A DNA stretch of 64,000 nt, taken from Neisseria yangbaofengii (GTDB lineage: Bacteria; Pseudomonadota; Gammaproteobacteria; Burkholderiales; Neisseriaceae). A program made the translations under genes and the position numbers. The stretch covers positions 1,302,001 through 1,366,000 of the forward strand of contig NZ_CP062976.1 of NCBI RefSeq assembly GCF_014898075.1. The letters are read 5' to 3'. Each line of letters opens with the position of its first letter. Within the stretch, counting starts at the first letter, position 1. Positions 22,716 through 29,970 of this stretch are shown here, piece by piece. The notes beneath the pieces were generated by a model. It saw nothing but the letters and a program-made list of their open reading frames with translations. It was not told the origin of the DNA and ran no database searches.

Positions 22716-23816
22716 ATGAATTCCACCAATCATCTGATGCACCCGCGCACCGCGCACAACCATGCCGACAACGGCTATTTCCCGACCGATGCGGCCACAC
22801 TGGAAGGCATTGCTGCGCGGCTGGACATTGCCGGCGGCAATATCCGCATCTTCGACCCCTGCTGCGGCACCGGTGCCGCACTGGCTGTCTTGGCCGAACA
22901 CCTGGGCAGCTGCGGTGCACACTGCCGCAGTTTCGGGGTGGAACTGGACGGTAAGCGCGCACTCGAGGCCGCCGGGATGTTGGATTTCGTTGTCCAAAGC
23001 GACATTGAAAACTGCATCCTGCAACCGCGTACCGTGGGTTTGCTGTTTCTCAATCCGCCATACGGCTTTTCCACCGCCGACAACCTCAGCGCGGAACGCA
23101 CCAAACGTTTGGAGGAAATATTCTTCAACCGCACGGTGCCGGTACTGCAGGAAGGCGGCATTCTGGTGCTGATTATTCCTGAGGCTGCCTTAACCGACCG
23201 CTTTACGGCCGGCATCGCTTCCCGGTTCACCGAACTGAGAATGTACCGTGCTGCCGTCGATACCTACCGCCAGTTGGTGATTATGGGTAAAGCCGGCCGC
23301 AACATCGGTAAGGCACTGGCCAAGCAGCAACAGCAACTGCTGTTACAGCAGGAAGCCGCCATCCCCGTTCATCTGGCCGATACCGACTATTGGTACGAAG
23401 TACCCGAAGCAGCAGTCAAACCGTTCCGGCCGATTAACCGCAAGATTGAAGCTGCCGGTTTGTCTGCGGAGCTTTCAAGTGCCGGGAACCAAACGCTGTG
23501 GCCGCATTTCGACCGTTTTTTTCGGGAGGACGCTGCCATGGAAAAACGCCGGCCGCTGTGTGCACTGGGTAAATGGCATGCCGCACTGGCTTTGGCCGCC
23601 GGTCAGGTCAGCGGCATTGTGACCGCTTCAGACGGCCGTCGGCTGCTGATCAAAGGCAGTACCCATAAAACCCAGGTCAGCAGCACCGAAGAAGTGATGA
23701 AGGCAGACGGCAGCGTGGATTACGTTACCACGAATCTCGACCGCTTCGTACCGAGTATCCGCGCCATCGACTTGTCTGATGGTGCCGGTTTTGGCGATGT
23801 GCTGACCATTAAGTAG
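22716..23816 (+). CDS. DUF6094-type SAM-dependent DNA methyltransferase
   Basis: A 366-residue protein from the ATG behind CGGAGG. Motif I is IFDPCCGTGAAL (about 45-56) and motif IV is NPPYG (about 113-117), as in N6-adenine methyltransferases; FGVELDG after motif I is the SAM acidic motif. No partner restriction gene is seen, so it is an orphan enzyme. Such methylases in mobile elements can protect incoming DNA from host restriction (established for some families, inference here). The C-terminal 150 residues are specific to this family. Confidence 0.82.
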   Translation: MNSTNHLMHPRTAHNHADNGYFPTDAATLEGIAARLDIAGGNIRIFDPCCGTGAALAVLAEHLGSCGAHCRSFGVELDGKRALEAAGMLDFVVQSDIENCILQPRTVGLLFLNPPYGFSTADNLSAERTKRLEEIFFNRTVPVLQEGGILVLIIPEAALTDRFTAGIASRFTELRMYRAAVDTYRQLVIMGKAGRNIGKALAKQQQQLLLQQEAAIPVHLADTDYWYEVPEAAVKPFRPINRKIEAAGLSAELSSAGNQTLWPHFDRFFREDAAMEKRRPLCALGKWHAALALAAGQVSGIVTASDGRRLLIKGSTHKTQVSSTEEVMKADGSVDYVTTNLDRFVPSIRAIDLSDGAGFGDVLTIK

Positions 23817-23825
23817 TTTTTAACC

Positions 23826-23886
23826 AACCCTGCGGGTGGCTGCCCGTCGGGGCGGCATCCCGCTTTTTCTTTTGAAGGAGAAGAGT
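23826..23886 (+). promoter_or_regulatory. Structured leader L14
   Basis: GCGGG pairs with CCCGC with GGTGGCTGCC/GGCATCC between, followed by TTTTTCTTTT and AAGGAG. Confidence 0.6.
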
Positions 23887-24258
23887 ATGACCACCGCGAT
23901 GAGCACAAACCAACCCGTTTTACCCGAGCTGTTGCTGTCCCATCTGGAGCAGAGCAAACCGGACCTGTTTCCTTTGGGGGAAACGGTCTGTACGGCCAAT
24001 TCGCTACATTGGGCGCAGGAAAACCTGCTGCCGCAGCTGACTGAAACCCATCTGTGGCAGCTGATTCTGCTCAAGGCCCATGTCACCGGCTGCTGGCAGG
24101 ATATGGATCCCGAAGACCGCAGACTGAATCTTCGGGCGCTGGAACCGGGAAACGAAGGGCGGATTCTGTCTGCCTACACCCTGCTGGATCAAAAAATCTA
24201 CGTCATAACAGAATGGGACAGAAGCCATACCACCATTCTGTTGGCCGAAGATTATTGA
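23887..24258 (+). CDS. Unknown 123-residue element protein
   Basis: ATG 23887 is behind GAAGGAG. The C-terminal half (GNEGRILSAYTLLDQKIYVITEWDRSHTTILLAEDY) reads as a small beta-sheet domain, typical of element proteins described only as DUFs. No family recognised with certainty. Between its stop and 24,388 there are 130 bases without features other than short hairpins. Confidence 0.6.
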   Translation: MTTAMSTNQPVLPELLLSHLEQSKPDLFPLGETVCTANSLHWAQENLLPQLTETHLWQLILLKAHVTGCWQDMDPEDRRLNLRALEPGNEGRILSAYTLLDQKIYVITEWDRSHTTILLAEDY

Positions 24259-24387
24259 GCATGATGCAGGCGGCCTCCGTCTGACCCATGCCTAAAAATT
24301 AGGCAACCGCGCAAACCAAAGCCCGACCGAAGTTTGCCCGAACTGCCCGTCGGTTTATCCACTGTTTTTGCGGATAAACCTTTTTCC

Positions 24388-24452
24388 AACCTGCGTGGAA
24401 GCCCGTCTTCCACGAACGGGCTTTACGCTTTGTTTGCCGTTAAGGAGCTGTT
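24388..24452 (+). promoter_or_regulatory. Structured leader L15 (variant)
   Basis: GCGTGGAAG/CTTCCACG hairpin, with an alternative AGCCCGT/ACGGGCT pairing, then T-rich sequence and AAGGAG. Confidence 0.55.
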
Positions 24453-24821
24453 ATGAACCCGTCTGCAATCGAGCTGATGCGCCAATGGCTGCAACAGCAT
24501 GGCAATCCGTACATCATGGGCGTATCGAAGGAGCTGGCCGCACCATTTAATGCCGAGTTCCGCCGACGCTGTCCGAAGCTGTATGAAGTGGCCAAAGAGC
24601 ATGTCCGCCTGTGCCGCCGCCATACGAGGCGTTATGGCCCGGGGCAGCCGGTGTACACCTACATCGACTATCAGGATATCAATGCTTATCCGTTGCCTGC
24701 CATCGACCCGTATCCGAAAGCACCGACTGCTGCAGTACTTCTGGCCGATACGGCCATGATGCTGGCGGCTCGTTATCCGTCGCTGACGGTTTGCAGCCGG
24801 ATTTTTTCACCTGCTGTTTGA
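24453..24821 (+). CDS. Unknown 122-residue element protein
   Basis: ATG behind TAAGGAGC. A basic, Arg-rich protein (EFRRRCPKLYEVAKEHVRLCRRHTRRYGPG). No family recognised. A T cassette begins 7 bp after the stop. Confidence 0.55.
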   Translation: MNPSAIELMRQWLQQHGNPYIMGVSKELAAPFNAEFRRRCPKLYEVAKEHVRLCRRHTRRYGPGQPVYTYIDYQDINAYPLPAIDPYPKAPTAAVLLADTAMMLAARYPSLTVCSRIFSPAV

Positions 24822-24827
24822 GGTTTG

Positions 24828-24912
24828 ACCTGCCTTTCGAGGCAGGTTTTTAGCTGCGCTGAAACGCGCAGGGCTCGTTTTCAGATGGCCTCGGCGCAGC
24901 TAAAAACCTGTT
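24828..24912 (+). terminator. Terminator cassette T
   Basis: ACCTGCC/GGCAGGT with T5, AGCTGCGC and its inverse, and an internal DUS-like segment (with one change, TCAGATGGCC) before AAAAACCTGTT. Confidence 0.8.
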
Positions 24913-24921
24913 TCCAACGCC

Positions 24922-24986
24922 GACAGTCGTTTCACTGTCTCGGTGCTGCCGTTAAACATCACCACCCGCATTCGTGCGGCCACGGC
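24922..24986 (+). promoter_or_regulatory. Two-hairpin module M
   Basis: GACAG...CTGTC, GCCGTTAAACATCACCACC, CCGCAT/TGCGG and ACGGC. Almost the same sequence as at 15,539 and 22,551. Confidence 0.75.
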
Positions 24987-25006
24987 TTTCTTTCAATCTT
25001 TTAACC

Positions 25007-25069
25007 AACCCTGTGGGGGCATGCTTCCCACTATGGGGACATGTCTTCACACAATATGGAGGACATGCC
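25007..25069 (+). promoter_or_regulatory. Structured leader L16
   Basis: GGGGGCATG can pair with CATGTCTTC (several G-U), then GGAGGACATGCC: the CATGC arm recurs at the ribosome site. Confidence 0.6.
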
Positions 25070-25114
25070 TTGATATATTTCACTTCCAAGTGTGTACAGG
25101 AGTGCAGAAAATGA
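25070..25114 (+). CDS. 14-residue leader peptide (TTG start) overlapping the next gene
   Basis: TTG seven bases after GGAGG begins a 14-residue frame whose TGA overlaps the following ATG as ATGA. Its position matches the 24-residue ORF at 16,908. Both suggest coupled translation of the downstream membrane protein. Confidence 0.4.
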   Translation: MIYFTSKCVQECRK

Positions 25115-25359
25115 ATCCTGCAGACCTGATACGCCTGCCCATGGCTAAGCGCTTGTTTGACTTTTGGTATAAACTGTTTGAAGATGTTACCAAAGCCAGC
25201 TTGATTGCAATTCTGCCGTATTTCAAACTGAGCGAAGCCCCAATTGAATATCGGTGGCTGAACGTTTTTGTATTTTTAACCCTTGCTTTCTCCTGCTACT
25301 GCATTCTGTATTGGCTTGCTGATAATGAGGCATGGATGAGCAGGAAGGAGGAGGACTGA
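25111..25359 (+). CDS. Small membrane protein, paralogue of the one at 16975
   Basis: An 82-residue protein: KRLFDFWYKLFEDVTKASLIAILPYFK, then LNVFVFLTLAFSCYCILYWLADN as a membrane segment and a charged end. It is related to the protein at 16,975 along its whole length. It overlaps the next tiny gene by three bases. Function unknown. Confidence 0.6.
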   Translation: MNPADLIRLPMAKRLFDFWYKLFEDVTKASLIAILPYFKLSEAPIEYRWLNVFVFLTLAFSCYCILYWLADNEAWMSRKEED

Positions 25360-25493
25360 TGGACTCATTGACCATATTTCTGCTGATTGTGCTTGCACTG
25401 GTTTGGACGTTTTTCTTTACTGCCCGACATTCGGTTAACAAACTGAAAAAAGAGCATGAAGAAAAAACGAAAGCCGGAAAAAACAGAGCCTGA
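25359..25493 (+). CDS. 44-residue single-pass membrane protein
   Basis: MDSLTIFLLIVLALVWTFFF is a membrane segment, followed by a long Lys/Glu-rich tail. Counterpart of the 35-residue protein at 17,268. Confidence 0.55.
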   Translation: MDSLTIFLLIVLALVWTFFFTARHSVNKLKKEHEEKTKAGKNRA

Positions 25494-25571
25494 AGCAACA
25501 TTCAACCCGTACCGTGCAACGGTACACCTGATTCCCACCCGCACCTTTGGTGCAGGTGGGAATCTTTTTTC

Positions 25572-25639
25572 AACCCCACACGGGATACTTCGCCCCGTCA
25601 GGGTTCGCGGTATTCCGATTTTCAAAAAGGAGTTTCACC
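25572..25639 (+). promoter_or_regulatory. Structured leader L17
   Basis: CGGGATAC pairs with GTATTCCG (one G-U), then a T-rich run and AAAAAGGAG six bases before the presumed start. Confidence 0.65.
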
Positions 25640-26404
25640 GTAAACACTGTTTCCAATACCTATATCGTTTGGTTCCACCGCGAGTTCGAGGCCGCCGAAA
25701 GTGCGTCCGAAGCCTTAAACGGCCAAGTGCTGCGGATGACGGATTCGGAACATCCGGAACCGGCAGACGTGGTTGGCGAAAGACTGCGTGAGCTGGGCTA
25801 TTCCGGCGATCTGGTCGATGCCGTCCTTCCGGTGGCTGAGTATATCCGCAACGAAAACATGCATAAATCGATGCCGAGCCGCTGCTACAACTGTTACAGC
25901 GCGGCGGTGGTGATTCCGACGTTTCCCAACCGGGAAAACTGGTTGTCCGCCTACCGCCAGCCGGCATTCCTCAGCACTTTACCCGATGATGCTGCCCGGG
26001 AAGTATTCGGCGGCATCATGGCTGGTCGGGATGCGGATTACGCCCTCCTGATGCAGGCGGTGTCTGGCTGCAGCAACAGCCGGCCGCAGGATTTCCTGCT
26101 GGTTCCCGTTGCTGCGGATTTCGGTGGTTATGACGACATCGCCTATCTGCTGAAAGATGTCGAATACGGCCCGCAGAACATCGAAAGCGCTCTGGCCGAC
26201 AAGCTGGACGAAGTCGATGCCGAATGGCTGTACCGGCGCAACAGTAAAACCATCTCTTGGTGGATGTTTAACCAAGATCTTGGGCTGGAAGACTTCGGTC
26301 ACGAATACAGCCGGATTTTGGAAGTGCCGGGAAAAGTACGCTGGGAAGTGGTTTACCGCTGGGCCTGCTATACCGTCAAAGCCTACCTCGACAGCCTGAA
26401 ATAA
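25640..26404 (+). CDS. Unknown 254-residue element protein with no standard start at the expected site
   Basis: The ribosome site AAAAAGGAG points to position 25,640, but the codon there is GTA. The frame is open upstream to TTG 25,547, through the leader. Either translation starts at a non-standard codon, or the start was lost by a change from GTG. The protein is acidic and soluble; CYNCYSAAVVIPTFPNRENW and WAEWLYRR-like blocks are conserved-looking but unassigned. The codon usage matches its neighbours, so it looks like a real gene. Confidence 0.55.
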   Translation, partial: VNTVSNTYIVWFHREFEAAESASEALNGQVLRMTDSEHPEPADVVGERLRELGYSGDLVDAVLPVAEYIRNENMHKSMPSRCYNCYSAAVVIPTFPNRENWLSAYRQPAFLSTLPDDAAREVFGGIMAGRDADYALLMQAVSGCSNSRPQDFLLVPVAADFGGYDDIAYLLKDVEYGPQNIESALADKLDEVDAEWLYRRNSKTISWWMFNQDLGLEDFGHEYSRILEVPGKVRWEVVYRWACYTVKAYLDSLK

Positions 26405-26490
26405 GGGCTGTTTTAAAAAGCACCTGTTACCTGAATGTGCGCCGGTTTTGCCGGCGGTAACTTTATCTAATCGGGCGCAAGCCTGTTTTT

Positions 26491-26553
26491 AACCCGACGG
26501 GGTCGTGATGTCCCGTCAGGAGAATCCGGCTCCGTATTTTGATGGAGTGTGTT
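26491..26553 (+). promoter_or_regulatory. Structured leader L18 (variant)
   Basis: GACGGG/CCCGTC hairpin and GGAG...CTCC, then TATTTTGATGGAG before ATG. Confidence 0.5.
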
Positions 26554-27312
26554 ATGCCTAACCATGTTACCAACATCATGACCGTGAACGGGCCGGCCGA
26601 AGCAGTAGCCGAATGGAAAGCCGCGTGGTTCCGCGCCGGCGTTCCCGACCAAAAAAGCAACCCCGGGCTGCCGGATATGGTGGTTGACTTCAATGCCATC
26701 CTGCCCCTGCCGGAAGGTTTGGACATCTCGTCCGGTTCGATGTCATCCAATGCCGAAGATTGGCTGAAGATGAAAGACGACTGGCTTTTGTCCGATGAAG
26801 CTTTTAGCAAAATCCGGCTCTCATCGAGACTGAAGCAGCACTTTGAAACGCTTGCGGATGGGCAGACCGATACGGTCGGCCGTCTGAAAGAGCGGGTACT
26901 GTCCACCCCTGGCTCGCTCGAGAAAATCGGCCTCGACCGTCCTTATCTGGAGCAGATTCAGCGCAACATTGCCGTGCATGGCTGCCCGACTTGGTACGGA
27001 TGGTGCAACCGCCACTGGGGAACCAAGTGGAATGCCTACCACCAGTACCTCAACGAATGGTCGGATACCTCGTTTTCCGTTACCTTCGATACGGCATGGT
27101 CGCCGCCGGAGCCTCTGTTCGAGATTCTGGCCGATGCTTTTCCGAGTGTCGAAATGATGGTGCATTACATCGATGAAGGAGGTGGCTTTGCCGGCATCTT
27201 CATCGCTTCAGACGGCCTGCTGGAGGATTCCCCTTGTGCGGATGGCGATTTCAAAGCTTTCGCAGAGAAACACTTCGGCTGGACGTTTGATGACGACGAT
27301 GATGACGAATAA
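26554..27312 (+). CDS. Api92/DUF1281-like protein with ferredoxin-like domain
   Basis: A 252-residue protein from ATG 26,554 (an ATG 15 bases upstream is inside the ribosome site). The start MPNHVTNIMTVNG and the block WYGWCNRHWGTKWNAY are the signature of the Api92-like / DUF1281 proteins found in phages and plasmids, with a YubB ferredoxin-like domain at the end. The C-terminus is an Asp/Glu run. Function unknown. Confidence 0.75.
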   Translation: MPNHVTNIMTVNGPAEAVAEWKAAWFRAGVPDQKSNPGLPDMVVDFNAILPLPEGLDISSGSMSSNAEDWLKMKDDWLLSDEAFSKIRLSSRLKQHFETLADGQTDTVGRLKERVLSTPGSLEKIGLDRPYLEQIQRNIAVHGCPTWYGWCNRHWGTKWNAYHQYLNEWSDTSFSVTFDTAWSPPEPLFEILADAFPSVEMMVHYIDEGGGFAGIFIASDGLLEDSPCADGDFKAFAEKHFGWTFDDDDDDE

Positions 27313-27327
27313 GGCCGTCTGAAAAGC

Positions 27328-27393
27328 AACCCACCCGGCGGGTGTATCCCGTCTGGGCATACATCCGTCTCTTTGTATCTGAAGGGGCAACGT
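27328..27393 (+). promoter_or_regulatory. Structured leader L19
   Basis: GGGTGTAT pairs with ATACATCC (one G-U), followed by TCTCTTTGTATCTGAAGGGG before ATG. Confidence 0.65.
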
Positions 27394-27846
27394 ATGTATG
27401 AATCCGAACTGAAGTTTTACCCTTGTAGCAACATCCAAGACCGCCTCATTATGCTTTACTTGGAAATCTCTGAAAAATCCAATGACCAGGAAAGTATGTT
27501 CTGGTGCAGTTCCGACGATGACTTGAGCGTACCCGATACAGCTATTGAAATCGATGCCGAGCGACTGATGCAGGCCTTGGCCGTCAGCAGCCGCTATGCC
27601 GATGTTTTAGGCAGCGCCACCATTCCGATTCTGATTCATTCAAAAGGCTACGGCGGTAAAATCCGGCAGGACAAGCTGGAAATCAACAGTGCCCGCCACT
27701 GCAATGGTTTTTGGACGACGGCGTGGTTCATCAACGATTGGACAGGTTCGTGGTATTCCTTCGACACCGACCGCCATTGGCCGGTGGAGAAGCAGTACCT
27801 GCTGAAATACCTGGAAGATTTGTTGATTCTGTGCGGTAAACGCTAA
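27394..27846 (+). CDS. Unknown 150-residue element protein
   Basis: ATG behind GAAGGGG. Soluble, Trp/Tyr-rich at the C-terminus (HCNGFWTTAWFINDWTGSWYSFD). Last gene of the leader-bearing run. No family recognised. A terminator follows. Confidence 0.55.
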   Translation: MYESELKFYPCSNIQDRLIMLYLEISEKSNDQESMFWCSSDDDLSVPDTAIEIDAERLMQALAVSSRYADVLGSATIPILIHSKGYGGKIRQDKLEINSARHCNGFWTTAWFINDWTGSWYSFDTDRHWPVEKQYLLKYLEDLLILCGKR

Positions 27847-27850
27847 ACTC

Positions 27851-27878
27851 CAACGGCTGCTTCGGCAGCCGTTTTTTA
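27851..27878 (+). terminator. Intrinsic terminator
   Basis: AACGGCTGC/GCAGCCGTT stem with a 4-base loop (TTCG), then T5. It ends the element gene run; 27,880-28,092 is AT-rich with no gene. Confidence 0.88.
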
Positions 27879-28092
27879 TGCAATCCAATATCTATTTAGA
27901 CTGAAATAGTGTGGATTTCCCCTGCTATCATGCAATTCATCCACTCACCCTAAAAACCAAGGCAAATTAAAAATAAAATATTGATTATTTTGAATAAAAT
28001 AACAAATTTATTGCAAATCGGAATGGCCGGCTATCCAAATAACCAACCTTTAATCATGTAAACTTTGCTTTTCTTTACCTTATTCCAATAAC

Positions 28093-29901
28093 ATGGTTCG
28101 CTCAACCACCTTACAGGTTCCAAGCATGTCCGCCTTTCACTTTTCCTCAAGCTGCCGCTCATTGATGTTGTCGTTCGCTTTGCTGGCAACTGCTGCCATG
28201 CCCGCGATGGCTGACGAAAGACAAGCCGGTTTGATTCAGCAAGAACAAGCCCGGCAGGAACAGCAGCGTTTGCGCCAACTCGAGCAGCAGATGCAGTCGG
28301 CACCGGATGTGCGCCTAGACCGAACCGCAGAAGCCGTTTCTTCATTGCTGCTTCCTCAAAACGAAACGCCTTGTTTCCCCGTTCAAGAAATCACCTTAAT
28401 CGGCGATTCTGCCGCCAAATTCCAATTTGCACTGAATAAAGCCATCAAACAATCCGGCTTCCAACCGGGCATGTGTCTGGGTGCGCAAGGCATCAACCAC
28501 ATCATGACGTTAGCACAAAACGCCGTTATTGACCGCGGCTATACCACCACGCGGATTTTGGCTGCGCCTCAGGATTTGAATTCCGGCAAATTGGAATTGA
28601 CTGTCTTCCCCGGCCGCATCGGTCAAATCCGTTTTGATGAAAGCCATGCCGCAGAAACCCATGTCGGTCGGATTACCGCATTTCAAAACGAATTTCCTGC
28701 TGATTCAGACGGCCTGTTGAACCTGCGCGATTTGGAACAGGGTTTGGAAAACCTCAAGCGCGTTCCGACTGCCGAGGCAGATATCCAAATCATGCCGTCT
28801 GAAAAAGCGGATGTGAGTGATGTGGTGGTGCAATGGCGGCAGCGCACCCTTCCCTACCGCCTGACTTTGGGTTTTGACAATTCGGGCAGCAAGGCCACCG
28901 GCCGCTATCAGGGCAATATGACTTTCTCCGCCGATAACCCTTTGGGTTTGAGTGATTTGTTTTACGCTTCGTATAACCGTGATTTAGGCACACGTTCGGC
29001 AGATACCGATTCAGACGGCCATACGGTCAAAGGCGGTACCAACGGCTATGCTTTCCATTATTCCGTACCGTTCGGCAAATGGCTTTGGTCATGGAACCAC
29101 AGCTACTACCGTTATCATCAGGCGGTAGCAGGCGATTCTGAGGTGTATGACTACAACGGTAAAAGCTGGAACAGCGATGTCGGCGTGAGCCGCCTGCTTT
29201 ACCGTGATGCCCGCCGTAAAACCCATGCCGCGTTCAAATTGTGGCAGCGTGAAACGCACAGCTTTATCAATGATGCGGAAATCGAAGTGCAACGCCGCCG
29301 CACGGCCGGTTGGTCTGCTAATTTAAGCCACAAGGAATACATCGGCCAAGCCACGCTGAATCTGGGCTTGGGTTACAAACGAGGTACGGGGCGGAACAAC
29401 AGCCTGTCTGCGCCCGAAGAAGCCTTCGGCGAAGGCACGTCCCGCATGAAAATCCTTACTGCCGATACCGGTGTGAATGTGCCGTTTAAAATCGGGCAGC
29501 AAAACTTTGCCTTCGACAGCAACTTCCATGCACAGTGGAACAAAACACCATTAACGCCGCAAGACAAACTGGCCATCGGCAGCCGTTATACCGTGCGCGG
29601 TTTTGATGGTGAAACCACTTTATCTGCCGAACGCGGCTGGTATTGGCGCAACGATTTATCTTGGCAGTATCATCCGAGTCATCAGCTTTATGCGGGTTTG
29701 GACGCCGGCCGTGTCTCCGGTCCTTCTGCGCAATACCTGTTGGGGCAAAGTCTGAGTGGTGCGGCCTTAGGTGTGCGCGGTCAAAGCAAAGTGGGCGGAA
29801 TACTTTCTTACGATTTTTTCGCCGCCAAACCGCTGCACAAACCCGACCGCTTTCAAACGGCCAACACCACGTTCGGTCTCAATCTGAATTACAGTTTCTA
29901 A
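28093..29901 (+). CDS. TpsB/CdiB outer-membrane transporter of a two-partner secretion system
   Basis: A 602-residue Omp85-family protein. ATG 28,093 or ATG 28,126 could start it; the signal peptide lies in LMLSFALLATAAMPAMA and is cut before DERQ. A Gln/Arg-rich helix follows (the plug), then two POTRA domains (about 95-260, starting FPVQEITLIGD) and a 16-strand barrel. The conserved loop-6 motif is VRGFDGETTL (residues about 500), and the C-terminus ends in Phe, as in BAM substrates. It exports the adjacent TpsA/CdiA. A DUS lies between the two genes. Confidence 0.92.
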   Translation: MVRSTTLQVPSMSAFHFSSSCRSLMLSFALLATAAMPAMADERQAGLIQQEQARQEQQRLRQLEQQMQSAPDVRLDRTAEAVSSLLLPQNETPCFPVQEITLIGDSAAKFQFALNKAIKQSGFQPGMCLGAQGINHIMTLAQNAVIDRGYTTTRILAAPQDLNSGKLELTVFPGRIGQIRFDESHAAETHVGRITAFQNEFPADSDGLLNLRDLEQGLENLKRVPTAEADIQIMPSEKADVSDVVVQWRQRTLPYRLTLGFDNSGSKATGRYQGNMTFSADNPLGLSDLFYASYNRDLGTRSADTDSDGHTVKGGTNGYAFHYSVPFGKWLWSWNHSYYRYHQAVAGDSEVYDYNGKSWNSDVGVSRLLYRDARRKTHAAFKLWQRETHSFINDAEIEVQRRRTAGWSANLSHKEYIGQATLNLGLGYKRGTGRNNSLSAPEEAFGEGTSRMKILTADTGVNVPFKIGQQNFAFDSNFHAQWNKTPLTPQDKLAIGSRYTVRGFDGETTLSAERGWYWRNDLSWQYHPSHQLYAGLDAGRVSGPSAQYLLGQSLSGAALGVRGQSKVGGILSYDFFAAKPLHKPDRFQTANTTFGLNLNYSF

Positions 29902-29970
29902 TCCCTTTCCTACCCTCATGCCGTCTGAAAACACAGGCACGGGGGTATTTCCGCTTTATAGGAACCCGCC

